DNA of 39,350 bases from a bacterium (GCA_018646105.1 JABGVJ010000077.1:1-39350); one strand, 5' to 3'; positions 23,735 to 33,376 are shown, counted from the stretch's first letter. The notes: generated by a model from the sequence alone, not told the origin. Numbers and translations: made by a program.

Positions 23735-24766
23735 ATGAAAAAATATATTTGGGTGGTTGTTTTACTAGTTTGTTCTTTATGGTTGGTAGCTTGTAGTTCA
23801 AACGTGGCTACTAAAAAGAAATCTTTAGTTGAAGCAGATATTCCGGTAAAAGTAATGGCTGTGGCAAATCAAGATTTTGCAATAACAACTAAAATTAATG
23901 CTAAAACAGAATCGAATGAAGATATTATGATTAGCGCTATGAGTTCCGGTATTGTGGAATGGTTAGGTTATGAGGTTGGGGATAGGGTTAAAAGGGGTGA
24001 TATGTTGGTGCATATTGATTCTAGAATGTCTAAAGCACAATATGAGGCGGCAAAAACTAGTTTGAATACGGCTGAAAATTTTTATTTCAGACAAAAGAAA
24101 TTATATAAAAAGAGAATGATTTCTGATCAAGTTTTAGAATCGGCTAAGCTTCAGTATGATACGGCTAAGGCACAAAAAAAGATGGCTGGTATTAATTATG
24201 AAAATTCTTTTTTAGCTGCTCCGATCAAAGGATTGGTTGCACAGAAATTTGTAGATGAAAAAGAAACGGTAATGATGGGAATGCCGATCTACAATGTAAT
24301 AAATTCGGATAAAATAAAGGTAGTAGTAAAAGTATCTGAAAATGAAATTATTTATATTAAAAAGTTAAGTGAAGTACAGGTTTTGATTCCTAGTTTGAGA
24401 AAAGACTATAAAGGTTATATAGAAAGTATTGGTTTTAAAGCAGATGAAAATAAAAAGTTTCCGGTAACGATATTAATAGAGAATAAAGGTAGCAAGATTA
24501 AACCGGGTATGATGGCTGAAGCAGAGATTTTTCTGGAAAAATTTAAACAGGTAGTGGTTTTGCGTTTAGATTATATTATAGCTAAAGGAGATAAGAATTG
24601 TGTGATGGTGGTGAGTGATGGTAAAGCTATAGAAAAAGAAGTGATTTTAGGTAAAAATAATGATGGTTATGTACATATTGAAAAAGGTTTAATTAACGGA
24701 GAATTATTAATTGTAGAAGGACAAAATGAAGTTTTAGATGGGCAGGGCGTGAAAATTGTTAAGTAA
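23735..24766 (+). CDS. RND efflux adaptor (membrane fusion) lipoprotein
   Basis: A 343-residue periplasmic adaptor. The N-terminus is a lipoprotein signal, MKKYIWVVVLLVCSLWLVAC, with lipobox LVAC and Cys20 as the lipidation site. It then has the barrel-sandwich lipoyl half-motif (GIVEWLGYEVGDRVKRGDML), an alpha-hairpin (SKAQYEAAKTSLNTAENFY), the second lipoyl half (APIKGLVAQKFVDEKE) and a beta-barrel plus membrane-proximal domain (KPGMMAEAEIFLE, VIEG-like end). Such proteins connect an RND pump to an outer-membrane channel. The ATG at 23735 follows GGAGAG at good spacing; a TTG three bases earlier is less likely. It overlaps the pump gene by 11 bp. Confidence 0.9.
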   Translation: MKKYIWVVVLLVCSLWLVACSSNVATKKKSLVEADIPVKVMAVANQDFAITTKINAKTESNEDIMISAMSSGIVEWLGYEVGDRVKRGDMLVHIDSRMSKAQYEAAKTSLNTAENFYFRQKKLYKKRMISDQVLESAKLQYDTAKAQKKMAGINYENSFLAAPIKGLVAQKFVDEKETVMMGMPIYNVINSDKIKVVVKVSENEIIYIKKLSEVQVLIPSLRKDYKGYIESIGFKADENKKFPVTILIENKGSKIKPGMMAEAEIFLEKFKQVVVLRLDYIIAKGDKNCVMVVSDGKAIEKEVILGKNNDGYVHIEKGLINGELLIVEGQNEVLDGQGVKIVK

Positions 24767-27700
24767 GAAGCAACAACGTAGTTTTTTTCTTACTAATTTT
24801 GCGTTGCAAAACAAGATAACTGTTTTTGTATTAATTGCGATTATTACTTTTTTTGGGATTCTTTCTTATATTCAGTTACCAAAAGAAGATTTTCCAGAGA
24901 TTAAAATTCCATACGTATTTGTTTCTACCGTATATCCTGGTGTAGCTCCTTCTGATGTTGAAGTTTTGATAACCAAACCTATAGAAAAGCATTTGAAAAC
25001 AATAGGAAATGTACGTCATATTAGTTCTACTAGTATGGAGAGTTTTTCTTCTGTTTTTATAGAGTTTAATCCTAATATAGATTTGGATACGGCATTGCAA
25101 AAAGTGCGTGATGCGGTAAATCAAGCTAAATCAGAATTACCAGCTGATACTAATGACCCCCGAGTAGAAGAAATTTCTTTTGATCGAATTCCTATAATGA
25201 TGGTTTCTTTTTTTGGAGAAAAAGATCTTTTGGAATTAAGGAAAATAGGAGAAAAATATCAAGATAAAATTGAATCTTTGGAAGGTGTTTTAGATGTCCA
25301 ATTAATCGGAGGATTGGATCGTGAAATAAAGGTTTTGGTAGATGGTGATAAATTGGCGCATTATAATTTTTCTTTCAATGATGTTACGCGGAGTATCGCT
25401 GGAGAAAATATTAATGTTCCTGGAGGAACTATAGAAATAGGTGAAAAGAATTTTTTAGTAAGGATTCCGCAAGAATTTGATTCCGTAGAAGAGTTGTCAG
25501 GGGTGGTAATTAAATCTACTAAGGGCGATCTTATTTATTTGAAAGATGTGGCTAGAATTTTGAATGGTTTTCAAAAACAGAAAACAAAGTCTAGATATAA
25601 TTTGCAAAACAGTGTCAGTTTGTTGGTGATGAAAAAATCAGGTGAGAATATTGTAGCTTTGTCAGATAGAATTAATGCTTTGTTAAAGAATAGTAATGGC
25701 ACTATACCGCCAGGGGTGGACGTAGCGGTACTTGGTGATAGAGCAGATAATATCAGAGATATTGTGACGGAATTAACCAATACCATTATTACGGGTATGT
25801 TGTTGGTTGTTTTTATATTGTTATTTTTTCTAGGGAAAAGAAACGCCTTAATTGTAGGGGGCGCGATTCCTTTGTCTATTTTTCTTTCTTTAACTATTTT
25901 GCAGTTTATGGGTATTCGTTTGAATATGGTGGTGCTTTTTAGTTTGATTTTAGCTATAGGTATGTTGGTAGATAATGGAATTGTAATTGTAGAAAGTATT
26001 TTTAGGCATAAAGATGCGGGTAAAAGCGCGAATGAAGCAGCTAAAGATGGTACGGCAGAAGTGGCTTTACCGGTGATTACTTCGACTTTAACTACTTTAG
26101 CAGCTTTTGTGCCGATTTTGTTTTGGCCAGGGATTATGGGGGAATTTATTAAATATTTACCTTTGACTTTAATTGTGGTGTTTTTGTCTTCTTTGTTTGT
26201 GGCTTTATGTATTATACCGGTTTTGAGTGCTGTGTTTTTAAACATAGTTACTAAAAAGAAGAAAAAAAGTCTGAAAGAAAAAGAAGAAAAAGCTATTTTA
26301 AAAGGATATAAAAAACTATTAATTAGTGTTATTAGCGCAGTAGAGATTAACAAGCCTACATTTAAATGGAAGTTTGGTACGGCTTTTTGGTTTTTAGGTT
26401 CGCTTTTTTTGACGATGGTTGTAATGGGAAAAGCTAAGACTGGGATAGACTATGCTTTGAGTTTGTCTGTACAGGGAACTTTAATTAAATTTTTGGATGT
26501 TTATGGCTTAGTTTTGTTGCTGGGAATTATTGGTTTGGGGTTTTTGTCTTTTGTTTTGTGGACAGTAGGTAAACCTAGAAAAGCTAAAAGTAATTTTGTG
26601 AAGCTTTTTGTGACGGTTTATCTGTTGGTTTTAGCTGCGATTTCGATACCTTTTTTAGACGCGATAGGTAAGTTTGATGTGCCAATAGGAATGGTGCGAT
26701 TATTGGCTGGGATTATTTTACTTTTACCTATTTTGTTTATTTTCAGAGGATTGGATAAATATAGCAATGTTTCTATTAATAGAAGGATATTAATATATTC
26801 TTTTATTATTTTATTGTTAATTAGTTTTAATATGATAGGAAAATTAGACAGTGTGCTTTTCCCTAAAACTACGCCAGAAGGTTTTAAAATTAGTATAAAA
26901 CTTGCAGATGGGTATGCTCTGGAAAAAACAGATGAAATAGTAAGTAAAGTAGAGCGAAAAGTAGCAAGTTTAAGTAGTGAGGGGTATCCGATTGTAAAGC
27001 AATTTGTGACGAATGTGGGAACACAAGCGTCAGGCTTTTTTAGCTTGGACAATTCTAACTATGCGGAAATTTCGATAGATTTTTATAGTCAGGAAAAAAG
27101 AGAACAATTAGCTAAAAAAGAGTATTTATTGAAAAATCAAATAGATCCTTATGAAGTTATGGATTATATGAGAAAAGAATTGAAAAATATTTCCGGTGCT
27201 AAAATTACGATTGGGGAGAATCAATCAGGGCCGCATGTAGGTAAAGACGTGGCTTTAGAAATTAGTGGAGATGATTTTGAGATTTTGAGTGTATTAAGGG
27301 ATAAATCTCGAAAGATAATAGAAAATATTGAGGGTGTAGTAAATGTGCAGGATAATTTTAAAGAAGGCGGGACTGAAATCAGGGTTAGGATAGATAGAGA
27401 TAAAGCGGCTGTTTTAGGTTTGAATCCAATTATGATAGCAGCTACGATTAGAACAGCTATTAATGGGGAAAAAGCGACAGTGTATAGAGAAGATGAAGAA
27501 GAGATAGATGTTATTGTAAGTTTACAAAAAAAACAAGTTAATGATTTGGGATATTTGAAAAATTTAGCGATTAAAAATAGAGATGGTAAGGAAGTTAGAT
27601 TGAATCAAGTAGCTAGTTTAACGATGTCGCGTGGAATAGCGGCTGTAAATAGAATGGATTTTAAAAGAGTGATTTTAGTTGAAGGCGATATTTCTAAGCA

Positions 27701-28472
27701 ATCTGGTAAAACACCACAAGCAGTAACGATGGAAATAGAGAGGAAAATTCAAGAAGAAGGAGTTGTTTTTCCAGCTGGTTATACCTTTAAGTTTACAGGT
27801 CAACAAGAGTCTTCAGCGGAAAGTACGGCTTTTTTAGGAAAAGCTTTATGGATTGCTTTGGCTTTGATAGCTATTATTTTGGTGACACAATTTAATTCAT
27901 TGATTTTGCCCGGTATTATTATGTTTTCTGTGGCGCTTTCTTTTATCGGAGTGGTATTAGGTTTGTATTTAGCCCCATTATTCTTTAGATTAGAGCCGGA
28001 ATTAGCAAAGTTTGTGGTTTTGATAACAGGGGTAGGTGTGTTGAGCTTAGCAGGGGTAGTAGTAAATAATGCAATTGTACTTTTGGATTATATTCAGCAG
28101 TTAAGAGGACAAGGTTTAACTAAAGTAGAGGCTATTATGGAGGCTGGCGTGGTAAGGTTTAGGCCGGTAATGCTAACCGCTATTACTACTATTGTAGGTT
28201 TGTTACCGATGTCTACAGGAATATCTTTGGATTTTACAAAACGAATATTTTTGGTAGTACCGACTTTAATTATCAATGCGCCGTCTAGTGAGTTTTGGTC
28301 GCCGATGTCTGATGCGGTGATTTTTGGGCTTGCGGTAGCGACGATGTTGACCCTGATTATGGTGCCGGTATTATATTATATTTTAGATGGATTGCATTTT
28401 AATGTTCGTCTAAATTTGGTAAAAACAGGCAAAGGTTTTACAAGAGTTTTTAGAAAATTTATGGGGTCTTAG
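24756..28472 (+). CDS. RND-family efflux pump, extended with extra membrane segments
   Basis: A 1238-residue inner-membrane proton-driven exporter of the HAE1/AcrB type; usual length is 1020-1060. TM1 (TVFVLIAIITFFGILSYIQ) is followed by LPKEDFPEI, the porter domain, and TM2-TM6. TM4 reads GMLVDNGIVIVES, with Asp-Asn where AcrB has Asp-Asp. The extra length is mainly between TM6 and TM7: residues about 535-672 hold four additional hydrophobic segments (FWFLGSLFLTMVVMG, VLLLGIIGLGFLSFVL, FVTVYLLVLAAISIPFL, LLAGIILLLPILFIF). TM7 then resumes at about 676 with RRILIYSFIILLLISF and SVLFPKTTPEG. The start is a TTG inside the adaptor gene; no better start exists. No outer-membrane channel gene is near. 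Substrate unknown. Confidence 0.93.
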   Translation: MLSKKQQRSFFLTNFALQNKITVFVLIAIITFFGILSYIQLPKEDFPEIKIPYVFVSTVYPGVAPSDVEVLITKPIEKHLKTIGNVRHISSTSMESFSSVFIEFNPNIDLDTALQKVRDAVNQAKSELPADTNDPRVEEISFDRIPIMMVSFFGEKDLLELRKIGEKYQDKIESLEGVLDVQLIGGLDREIKVLVDGDKLAHYNFSFNDVTRSIAGENINVPGGTIEIGEKNFLVRIPQEFDSVEELSGVVIKSTKGDLIYLKDVARILNGFQKQKTKSRYNLQNSVSLLVMKKSGENIVALSDRINALLKNSNGTIPPGVDVAVLGDRADNIRDIVTELTNTIITGMLLVVFILLFFLGKRNALIVGGAIPLSIFLSLTILQFMGIRLNMVVLFSLILAIGMLVDNGIVIVESIFRHKDAGKSANEAAKDGTAEVALPVITSTLTTLAAFVPILFWPGIMGEFIKYLPLTLIVVFLSSLFVALCIIPVLSAVFLNIVTKKKKKSLKEKEEKAILKGYKKLLISVISAVEINKPTFKWKFGTAFWFLGSLFLTMVVMGKAKTGIDYALSLSVQGTLIKFLDVYGLVLLLGIIGLGFLSFVLWTVGKPRKAKSNFVKLFVTVYLLVLAAISIPFLDAIGKFDVPIGMVRLLAGIILLLPILFIFRGLDKYSNVSINRRILIYSFIILLLISFNMIGKLDSVLFPKTTPEGFKISIKLADGYALEKTDEIVSKVERKVASLSSEGYPIVKQFVTNVGTQASGFFSLDNSNYAEISIDFYSQEKREQLAKKEYLLKNQIDPYEVMDYMRKELKNISGAKITIGENQSGPHVGKDVALEISGDDFEILSVLRDKSRKIIENIEGVVNVQDNFKEGGTEIRVRIDRDKAAVLGLNPIMIAATIRTAINGEKATVYREDEEEIDVIVSLQKKQVNDLGYLKNLAIKNRDGKEVRLNQVASLTMSRGIAAVNRMDFKRVILVEGDISKQSGKTPQAVTMEIERKIQEEGVVFPAGYTFKFTGQQESSAESTAFLGKALWIALALIAIILVTQFNSLILPGIIMFSVALSFIGVVLGLYLAPLFFRLEPELAKFVVLITGVGVLSLAGVVVNNAIVLLDYIQQLRGQGLTKVEAIMEAGVVRFRPVMLTAITTIVGLLPMSTGISLDFTKRIFLVVPTLIINAPSSEFWSPMSDAVIFGLAVATMLTLIMVPVLYYILDGLHFNVRLNLVKTGKGFTRVFRKFMGS

Positions 28473-28492
28473 GATTTGGTCCTGAAATTTTT

Positions 28493-28526
28493 GCACCCCG
28501 TAACAAATTACGGGGTGCTTTTTTTT
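28493..28526 (+). terminator. Intrinsic terminator after the RND pump gene
   Basis: A perfect 11-bp stem (gcaccccgtaa / ttacggggtgc) with loop caaa is followed by a run of eight T on the plus strand (28519-28526). On the minus strand the hairpin is followed by only a short A/T mix, so it is mainly a plus-strand terminator. It sits between convergent genes. Confidence 0.92.
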
Positions 28527-28535
28527 GATGTTTTT

Positions 28536-29186
28536 TTAGGTGATAAGTTTTTTGACGTTTTCTAATTTTCCTAAAATTAAGAGATGATCATTTTCGACAA
28601 TAGTTTCTTCTGCTGAAGGATTTACTAAAATAGAACTATCTCTTTTGATAGATAAAATAGAGATGTCGAACTTATTTCGAAGATCGATTTCGTTTAGTTT
28701 TTTGTGAATAAACTGAGCTGGACATTTGATTTCAAAAATACTGTATTCATTAGCAAAAGGAGTTTCATCTATAAAACCTTCGTATAAAAGAGTATGAGCA
28801 ATTCTAATGGCAACATTTTTTTCTGGATAAACAATTTTACTAATACCAATTTTTTCTAAAATCATGCCATGGGTAGACGTGATCGCTTTAGCAATAATTT
28901 CTTTTACCCCTAGTTTCAAGAGTTGCATAACGGTCAAGATACTGGCTTCGATATTTTCGCCGATACTGACAATAACGGTATCTAGATTATGGAATCCTGC
29001 TTCTTTTAAGGCTTTTTCGTTGGTAGCGTCGAGGATGTAAGATTTACTAATAAAGTCGGAGATTTCTTTGACTGGATCCTCCTCTATATCACAAGCGATA
29101 ACCTCTGCTTTATTTTCGGCTAAGGTTTTAGCCATATATAAACCAAACCTGCCTATACCGATAACGCCAAAAGTTTTTCTTTTCAT
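28536..29186 (-). CDS. ktrA: Potassium uptake regulatory subunit TrkA/KtrA
   Basis: A 216-residue cytoplasmic RCK protein that gates the Trk/Ktr channel. The N-terminal RCK domain has the dinucleotide loop VIGIGRFGLYMAKTL (GxGxxG) and the acidic residue in ACDIEEDP. DTVIVSIGENIEAS is the second conserved segment of the Rossmann fold. The C-terminal RCK_C domain spans about 135-216 (EYSIFEIKCPAQF, LLILGKLENVKKL). A single RCK_N-RCK_C unit is the KtrA/KtrC layout; Escherichia-type TrkA has two. Its start overlaps the channel gene stop by 4 bp, so the two are coupled. Confidence 0.93.
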   Translation of the reverse strand: MKRKTFGVIGIGRFGLYMAKTLAENKAEVIACDIEEDPVKEISDFISKSYILDATNEKALKEAGFHNLDTVIVSIGENIEASILTVMQLLKLGVKEIIAKAITSTHGMILEKIGISKIVYPEKNVAIRIAHTLLYEGFIDETPFANEYSIFEIKCPAQFIHKKLNEIDLRNKFDISILSIKRDSSILVNPSAEETIVENDHLLILGKLENVKKLIT

Positions 29187-30583
29187 ATTATGATCCTTTC
29201 TTCCGGATATTTTAGATAAGTATTTTTTTCTTGTCTGAGAAAAGCAATAGCAAAACTAAGAATGCCAATTCTGCCTATTAACATACAGATAATGATAGTT
29301 AGTTTTCCTAAATTTGAAAAGTTGGCGGTAAGACTGAGATTGGTACTATTTCCGGTGGATAACCCAACGGTGGCGAAAGCAGAAGTTACTTCAAATAAAG
29401 AAGGTAAAAAGTCTATTTTTTCGATAATATTAAGTATGAAGGTCATCAGAAGAATACAGAAGATTGATAGTAAAATAATAGAAAAAGCTTTTTTAAGATA
29501 TTTTTCTGCTATTTTTCTTTTGAAAACAATAACATCTTCTTTTTTGTTTAAAAAAGCCCATAAGGTAAAAAAAGCAATAGCAAAAGTAACGGTTTTAATT
29601 CCTCCGCCAGTACCGCCAGGAGAAGCCCCTATAAACATAAGATTAATGATAAAAAGAAGAGATGCTGAAGAAAGAGAACTGATTTCAACGATATTAAAGC
29701 CGGCTGTACGTGCGGTGACACTGATAAAAGCAGAGTCGGTTAATTTTGTGGCTAAAGGTATGTTGGGTTGATAAGAAAATTCGGTGAAAAAAATAATAAG
29801 AGTGCCTAGAACAATTAAAAAACCGGTTATACTGAGAGTGATTTTTGTGTGAATAGAAATTTTCTTGATTTTTTTTTGGCTATATAATAGAAGTTCATTG
29901 ATGACAAAAAAACCAATACCTCCGAGAATAATGAGGATAGCCATACTGAAAATAAATAAGAACTGATGTTTAAAAGCTATAATATTGTTAGAAAAGCTAG
30001 AAAAGCCTGCGTTGTTAAAGGCAGAAACCGAGTGAAAAACACTGTGAAAGAGCGCTTTTGAAAAAGGCATTTTATAGTTTAGAAAAGTTAATAATAACGG
30101 TACGATGCCGACTAGCTCAATAAAAAAGATGATTGGTAAAATTCTTTTTAAAAAATGGGTAAGTCCATAAAAGCCTGGATAGTTCACAGCGGTTTGTAAA
30201 AGTTGACGATTTTTAAGAGTAATATTTTTGAGTCCTAAAAGAAAAAAGGTGCCAAACAGGATATAGCCAAGCCCTCCGAGCTGAATTAAACTGAGAATAA
30301 TAAGTTGTCCCCATATGGTAAAGTTTTTTGCTGTATCAACAACGATAAGTCCTGTGACGGTAGTGGCTGAAGTAGCGGTAAAGAGAGCGTTGGTTAAAGA
30401 TAAAGAGCCTTGATGAGCAAAGGGGAGAGACAACAAGATAGTACCTAGTAAAATGAGAAAAGTATAAGTACCTAAAATTATTTTTGTAGGGTGTAGAGGT
30501 TTTGTTAAAATAATTTTTTTGATTTTTTTTTGTACTTTTTGAGCGCTTACATTATGATATATTATTGATTTTATAGATTCCAA
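29183..30583 (-). CDS. ktrB: Potassium channel-like subunit TrkH/KtrB
   Basis: A 466-residue polytopic potassium translocator with four M1-P-M2 repeats. The selectivity-filter segments are visible in order: ATSATTVTGL, SAFNNAGFSS, SVTARTAGFN and SAFATVGLSTG, each with the conserved Gly. GGTGGGIKT is the intramembrane loop region after the third repeat that gates KtrB-type proteins. With KtrA it forms a cation-coupled potassium uptake system at the inner membrane. The start is a TTG at 30583 with AAGGGA upstream on the minus strand. No in-frame ATG exists before the first helix. About ten hydrophobic segments are seen. Confidence 0.93.
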   Translation of the reverse strand: MESIKSIIYHNVSAQKVQKKIKKIILTKPLHPTKIILGTYTFLILLGTILLSLPFAHQGSLSLTNALFTATSATTVTGLIVVDTAKNFTIWGQLIILSLIQLGGLGYILFGTFFLLGLKNITLKNRQLLQTAVNYPGFYGLTHFLKRILPIIFFIELVGIVPLLLTFLNYKMPFSKALFHSVFHSVSAFNNAGFSSFSNNIIAFKHQFLFIFSMAILIILGGIGFFVINELLLYSQKKIKKISIHTKITLSITGFLIVLGTLIIFFTEFSYQPNIPLATKLTDSAFISVTARTAGFNIVEISSLSSASLLFIINLMFIGASPGGTGGGIKTVTFAIAFFTLWAFLNKKEDVIVFKRKIAEKYLKKAFSIILLSIFCILLMTFILNIIEKIDFLPSLFEVTSAFATVGLSTGNSTNLSLTANFSNLGKLTIIICMLIGRIGILSFAIAFLRQEKNTYLKYPEERIII

Positions 30584-30625
30584 ATTTATGATTCCCTTAT
30601 TTTTAAGTGCGCGATTATTTTTAAT

Positions 30626-30655
30626 TTGTTATGTGTTTTAATATCTTTTATTATA
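30626..30655. promoter_or_regulatory. Overlapping divergent promoters, ktrB versus DHH gene
   Basis: On the plus strand TTGTTA (30626-30631) and TATTAT (30649-30654) are 17 bp apart. On the minus strand TATAAT occupies 30650-30655, overlapping the plus -10, with only a poor -35. The 182-bp gap has nothing else gene-like. A short hairpin (arms 30724-30730 and 30736-30742, one G-U pair) precedes the RBS of the plus gene. Confidence 0.4.
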
Positions 30656-30765
30656 AAGGTGATTAATAGAAAATAAAACTAAAGTTTTTGTTTTTTGGAT
30701 CGATAAACTATTTAAGAAGTGAGAAGTGAGGGGGGCTTACTTGAGAATAACCTAAGGAGCGGTTA

Positions 30766-31725
30766 GTGATTGATAACATACTATCTTTAGTTTCAATTTT
30801 GAAAAAAGCAGAACGTGTTTTTATTCAAACTCATAATTTTCCTGATTTTGATGCCGTGGCTAGTGCTTTTGCTATGCAGTGTTTACTGAAAAAATGTGAT
30901 GTTTCAGCTACGATTATTTATGATGGGGATATTCAAAGAGATTCTCTTAGACGGATGATTGATAAACTGAATATACATATTTTTAATTGTAGTTTGTATG
31001 ATTTACAAGAAGACGATTGTATTATTTTTGTCGATTGTAATACGGGGCAATCAAATGTTACAGCACTTCCTGGAAAAAAGGTGGCGGTGATAGATCATCA
31101 TGTTACGGAGGCATCTAAAGAAATAAATTTTGTTGATATCAGGAGTGATTATGGGGCTTGTGCTACTATTATATATACTTATTTAAAAGATATGGGCTAT
31201 GAATTAACTAAAGAGATAGCTAGTGCTCTTTTGATAGGAATTAATATGGATACGGCTGCTTTGACTAGAAATGTGACAGAAATAGATTTAGAAGCTTATC
31301 AAGAATTATATTTTTTGACTGATAAAAATTTTGTTAACGATGTGGTTTTACATTATTTGAATGTACCGGATTTACCATATTTTAAGACTGCTATGGAAAA
31401 GGTGCGTATAGATGATGGTTTGGCTTTTTGTTTTTTTGCAGATGGATGCCCACAAAATTTGTTGGGAATATTAGGAGATTTTTTTCTATCTTTGGCTGAA
31501 ATAAAATTTGTGGTATTGTGCGCTAAAAATAATAATAAAATTCAATTTTCGATTAGAAATGAAAGAGAAGATTTGAGTTCTGTAGACATATTGAAAAAAG
31601 TTTTGAAAGATATTGGTTTTGGAGGAGGGCATTTTAATATGGCTGGTGGTATAATCACGAATTTAGATTTTTTTAAAGAAGAAGAAATTCACCGTAAATT
31701 TTTAAATGAAGTTAAAAAAAAGTAA
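30766..31725 (+). CDS. nrnA: DHH-family phosphoesterase, NrnA-like
   Basis: A 319-residue DHH-DHHA1 protein, family of oligoribonuclease/pAp phosphatase NrnA. The catalytic metal motifs are HNFPDFDAVAS (near residue 23), the Asp in IIFVDCNTG, the name-giving IDHHVTE and the Asp in GINMDTAALTRN. The C-terminal DHHA1 domain contains the substrate loop GFGGGHFNMAGG. NrnA degrades 2-5 nucleotide RNAs and pAp; related proteins act on c-di-AMP or pApA, which cannot be separated here. The start is GTG with AAGGAG six bases before it. The gene is monocistronic or co-transcribed with threonine dehydratase 130 bp downstream. Confidence 0.88.
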   Translation: MIDNILSLVSILKKAERVFIQTHNFPDFDAVASAFAMQCLLKKCDVSATIIYDGDIQRDSLRRMIDKLNIHIFNCSLYDLQEDDCIIFVDCNTGQSNVTALPGKKVAVIDHHVTEASKEINFVDIRSDYGACATIIYTYLKDMGYELTKEIASALLIGINMDTAALTRNVTEIDLEAYQELYFLTDKNFVNDVVLHYLNVPDLPYFKTAMEKVRIDDGLAFCFFADGCPQNLLGILGDFFLSLAEIKFVVLCAKNNNKIQFSIRNEREDLSSVDILKKVLKDIGFGGGHFNMAGGIITNLDFFKEEEIHRKFLNEVKKK

Positions 31726-31755
31726 ATAAGATTGTATTTAAAGATGCAAATCTTA

Positions 31756-31797
31756 TGGTATAGTAATATTTGTTTTATGAGGGGTAGACGAGTATAA
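31756..31797 (+). promoter_or_regulatory. Possible promoter and tiny leader ORF before ilvA
   Basis: TGGTATAGT (31756-31764) resembles an extended -10. Thirteen bases on is a six-codon ORF, ATG at 31777, encoding MRGRRV and stop. It has no Thr/Ile codons, so it is not an obvious amino-acid attenuator peptide. The promoter is plausible; translation of the ORF is speculative. Confidence 0.3.
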
Positions 31798-31858
31798 CTG
31801 AGAACTGAAGTGGATGGCAGATCCAGATATTTTGAAACTAAAGTGAGGAAAAAAAATA

Positions 31859-33370
31859 ATGTTAGATAAGTATGTTGCCAATATTTTGAAAGCTAAAGTT
31901 TATGATGTTGCCAAGGAAACACCTTTGGAAATGGCTAATTCTTTGTCTAGAAAGTTGCATAATAAGGTTTATTTAAAAAGAGAAGATTTACAACCGGTTT
32001 TTTCTTTTAAACTTAGAGGTGCTTATAACAAAATAGCTAATTTAACAGAAGCGGAAAAAGCTAAGGGGATTATTGCTTCTTCGGCAGGGAATCATGCTCA
32101 GGGCGTAGCTTTGGGTGCAAAAAAATTAGGGTTGAAAGCGACTATTGTGATGCCGACAACGACACCTCCTATTAAAATAAATGCTGTAAAAAATTTAGGT
32201 GGGGAAGTGATATTGGAGGGAGATAGTTATGACCAAGCTTATGAGTTTGCTAGTAGATTAGCTAAAGAAAAAGATCTTACTTTTATACATCCATATGATG
32301 ATCCGATAGTAATAGCTGGGCAAGGGACGATAGGGATGGAAATTTTACATCAGCATTCTGGTGCTTTGGAGGCTATTTTTGTACCAGTTGGAGGTGGCGG
32401 GTTGATTGCTGGAATTGCGGCTTATGTGAAGTCTGTGAGGCCAGAAGTAAAAGTAATAGGGGTAGAGTCTGAAGAATCGGCTTGTTTGTATGAAGCAATG
32501 CGAGCTGGTAAAAGGGTTACTTTAAAGGAAGTTGGGATTTTTGCGGATGGAGTTGCGGTAAAAATTATTGGTAAAGAAACTTTTAAATTATGTCAAAAAT
32601 ATGTAGATGAAGTTATAAAAGTGTCTACGGACGAAATTTGTGCTGCGATTAAAGATATTTTTGATGATACGCGTTCCATAGTGGAGCCAGCGGGTGCTTT
32701 GAGTGTCGCAGGTATTAAAAAATATATAGCTAAAGAAAAAGTGAAAAATCAGCATTTAGTAGGTATTAATAGTGGCGCAAATATGAATTTTGATCGTTTA
32801 AGAAATATTGCAGAAAGAACGGAATTAGGTGAGAGGAAAGAAGCGATACTTGCCGTAACTATACCGGAAAAACCTGGTAGTTTTAAGAAATTTATTGAGG
32901 TTTTGAAAAACAGGTCAATTACGGAATTTAATTATCGATATGTAGATGTTAAAAAAGCGAATATTTTTGTGGGAATATCTTTACAAAAAGGTAGGGAAGA
33001 AAAAGAAAAGATTATTAAATATTTGCATGGTAATGGTTATGAAATAGTTGATTTAACAGACAATGAAATGGCGAAATTGCATTTAAGACATATGATCGGT
33101 GGTAAATCAGAAGAGTTAACGGATGAGAAGCTTTTTCATTTTGAGTTTCCGGAAAAACCTGGTGCTTTGTATAAATTTTTGAGTAATATGGGTGCAAAAT
33201 GGAATATAAGTTTGTTTCATTATCGAAATCATGGTGCGGCTTATGGAAGAGTTTTGGTAGGGATGCAGGTACCAAAATCAGAAACGTTAGCTTTTAAAAA
33301 GTTTTTGGAACTTTTAGGGTATCATTATACGGAAGAAACGCATAATAAGGCTTATAGGTTGTTTTTGTAA
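31859..33370 (+). CDS. ilvA: Threonine dehydratase, biosynthetic, with two ACT-like domains
   Basis: A 503-residue PLP enzyme that deaminates threonine to 2-oxobutanoate, the first step of isoleucine synthesis. PLP binds Lys51 in FSFKLRGAYNK. SSAGNHAQG (74-82) and the glycine-rich PVGGGGLIAG loop hold the cofactor phosphate. The C-terminal third is two ACT-like regulatory domains, each beginning with a PEKPG motif (IPEKPGSFKKFIEVLKN and FPEKPGALYKFLSNM), where isoleucine and valine act in the characterised enzymes. Length equals the full-size IlvA (about 510). GAGGA lies before the ATG. Other isoleucine genes are not in the window. Confidence 0.95.
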   Translation: MLDKYVANILKAKVYDVAKETPLEMANSLSRKLHNKVYLKREDLQPVFSFKLRGAYNKIANLTEAEKAKGIIASSAGNHAQGVALGAKKLGLKATIVMPTTTPPIKINAVKNLGGEVILEGDSYDQAYEFASRLAKEKDLTFIHPYDDPIVIAGQGTIGMEILHQHSGALEAIFVPVGGGGLIAGIAAYVKSVRPEVKVIGVESEESACLYEAMRAGKRVTLKEVGIFADGVAVKIIGKETFKLCQKYVDEVIKVSTDEICAAIKDIFDDTRSIVEPAGALSVAGIKKYIAKEKVKNQHLVGINSGANMNFDRLRNIAERTELGERKEAILAVTIPEKPGSFKKFIEVLKNRSITEFNYRYVDVKKANIFVGISLQKGREEKEKIIKYLHGNGYEIVDLTDNEMAKLHLRHMIGGKSEELTDEKLFHFEFPEKPGALYKFLSNMGAKWNISLFHYRNHGAAYGRVLVGMQVPKSETLAFKKFLELLGYHYTEETHNKAYRLFL

Positions 33371-33376
33371 TTTTTT

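Noticed and set aside
25571-26353. A 260-codon open frame on the minus strand opposite the RND pump gene
   Set aside because: It is a mirror of a strongly conserved plus-strand gene; its Lys/Ile/Thr-rich translation has no recognisable domain and no RBS.
28493-28526. Bidirectional terminator serving ktrA as well
   Set aside because: On the minus strand the stem is followed by AAAAATTT, not a U-run, so only the plus-strand role is supported.
29262-29771. A 169-codon open frame on the plus strand opposite ktrB
   Set aside because: It is antisense to the conserved channel segments; composition reflects the complementary codons and no family is visible.
31777-31797. Attenuator peptide for ilvA
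   Set aside because: The six codons MRGRRV contain no Thr or Ile and one Val only, and no terminator hairpin with U-run follows.
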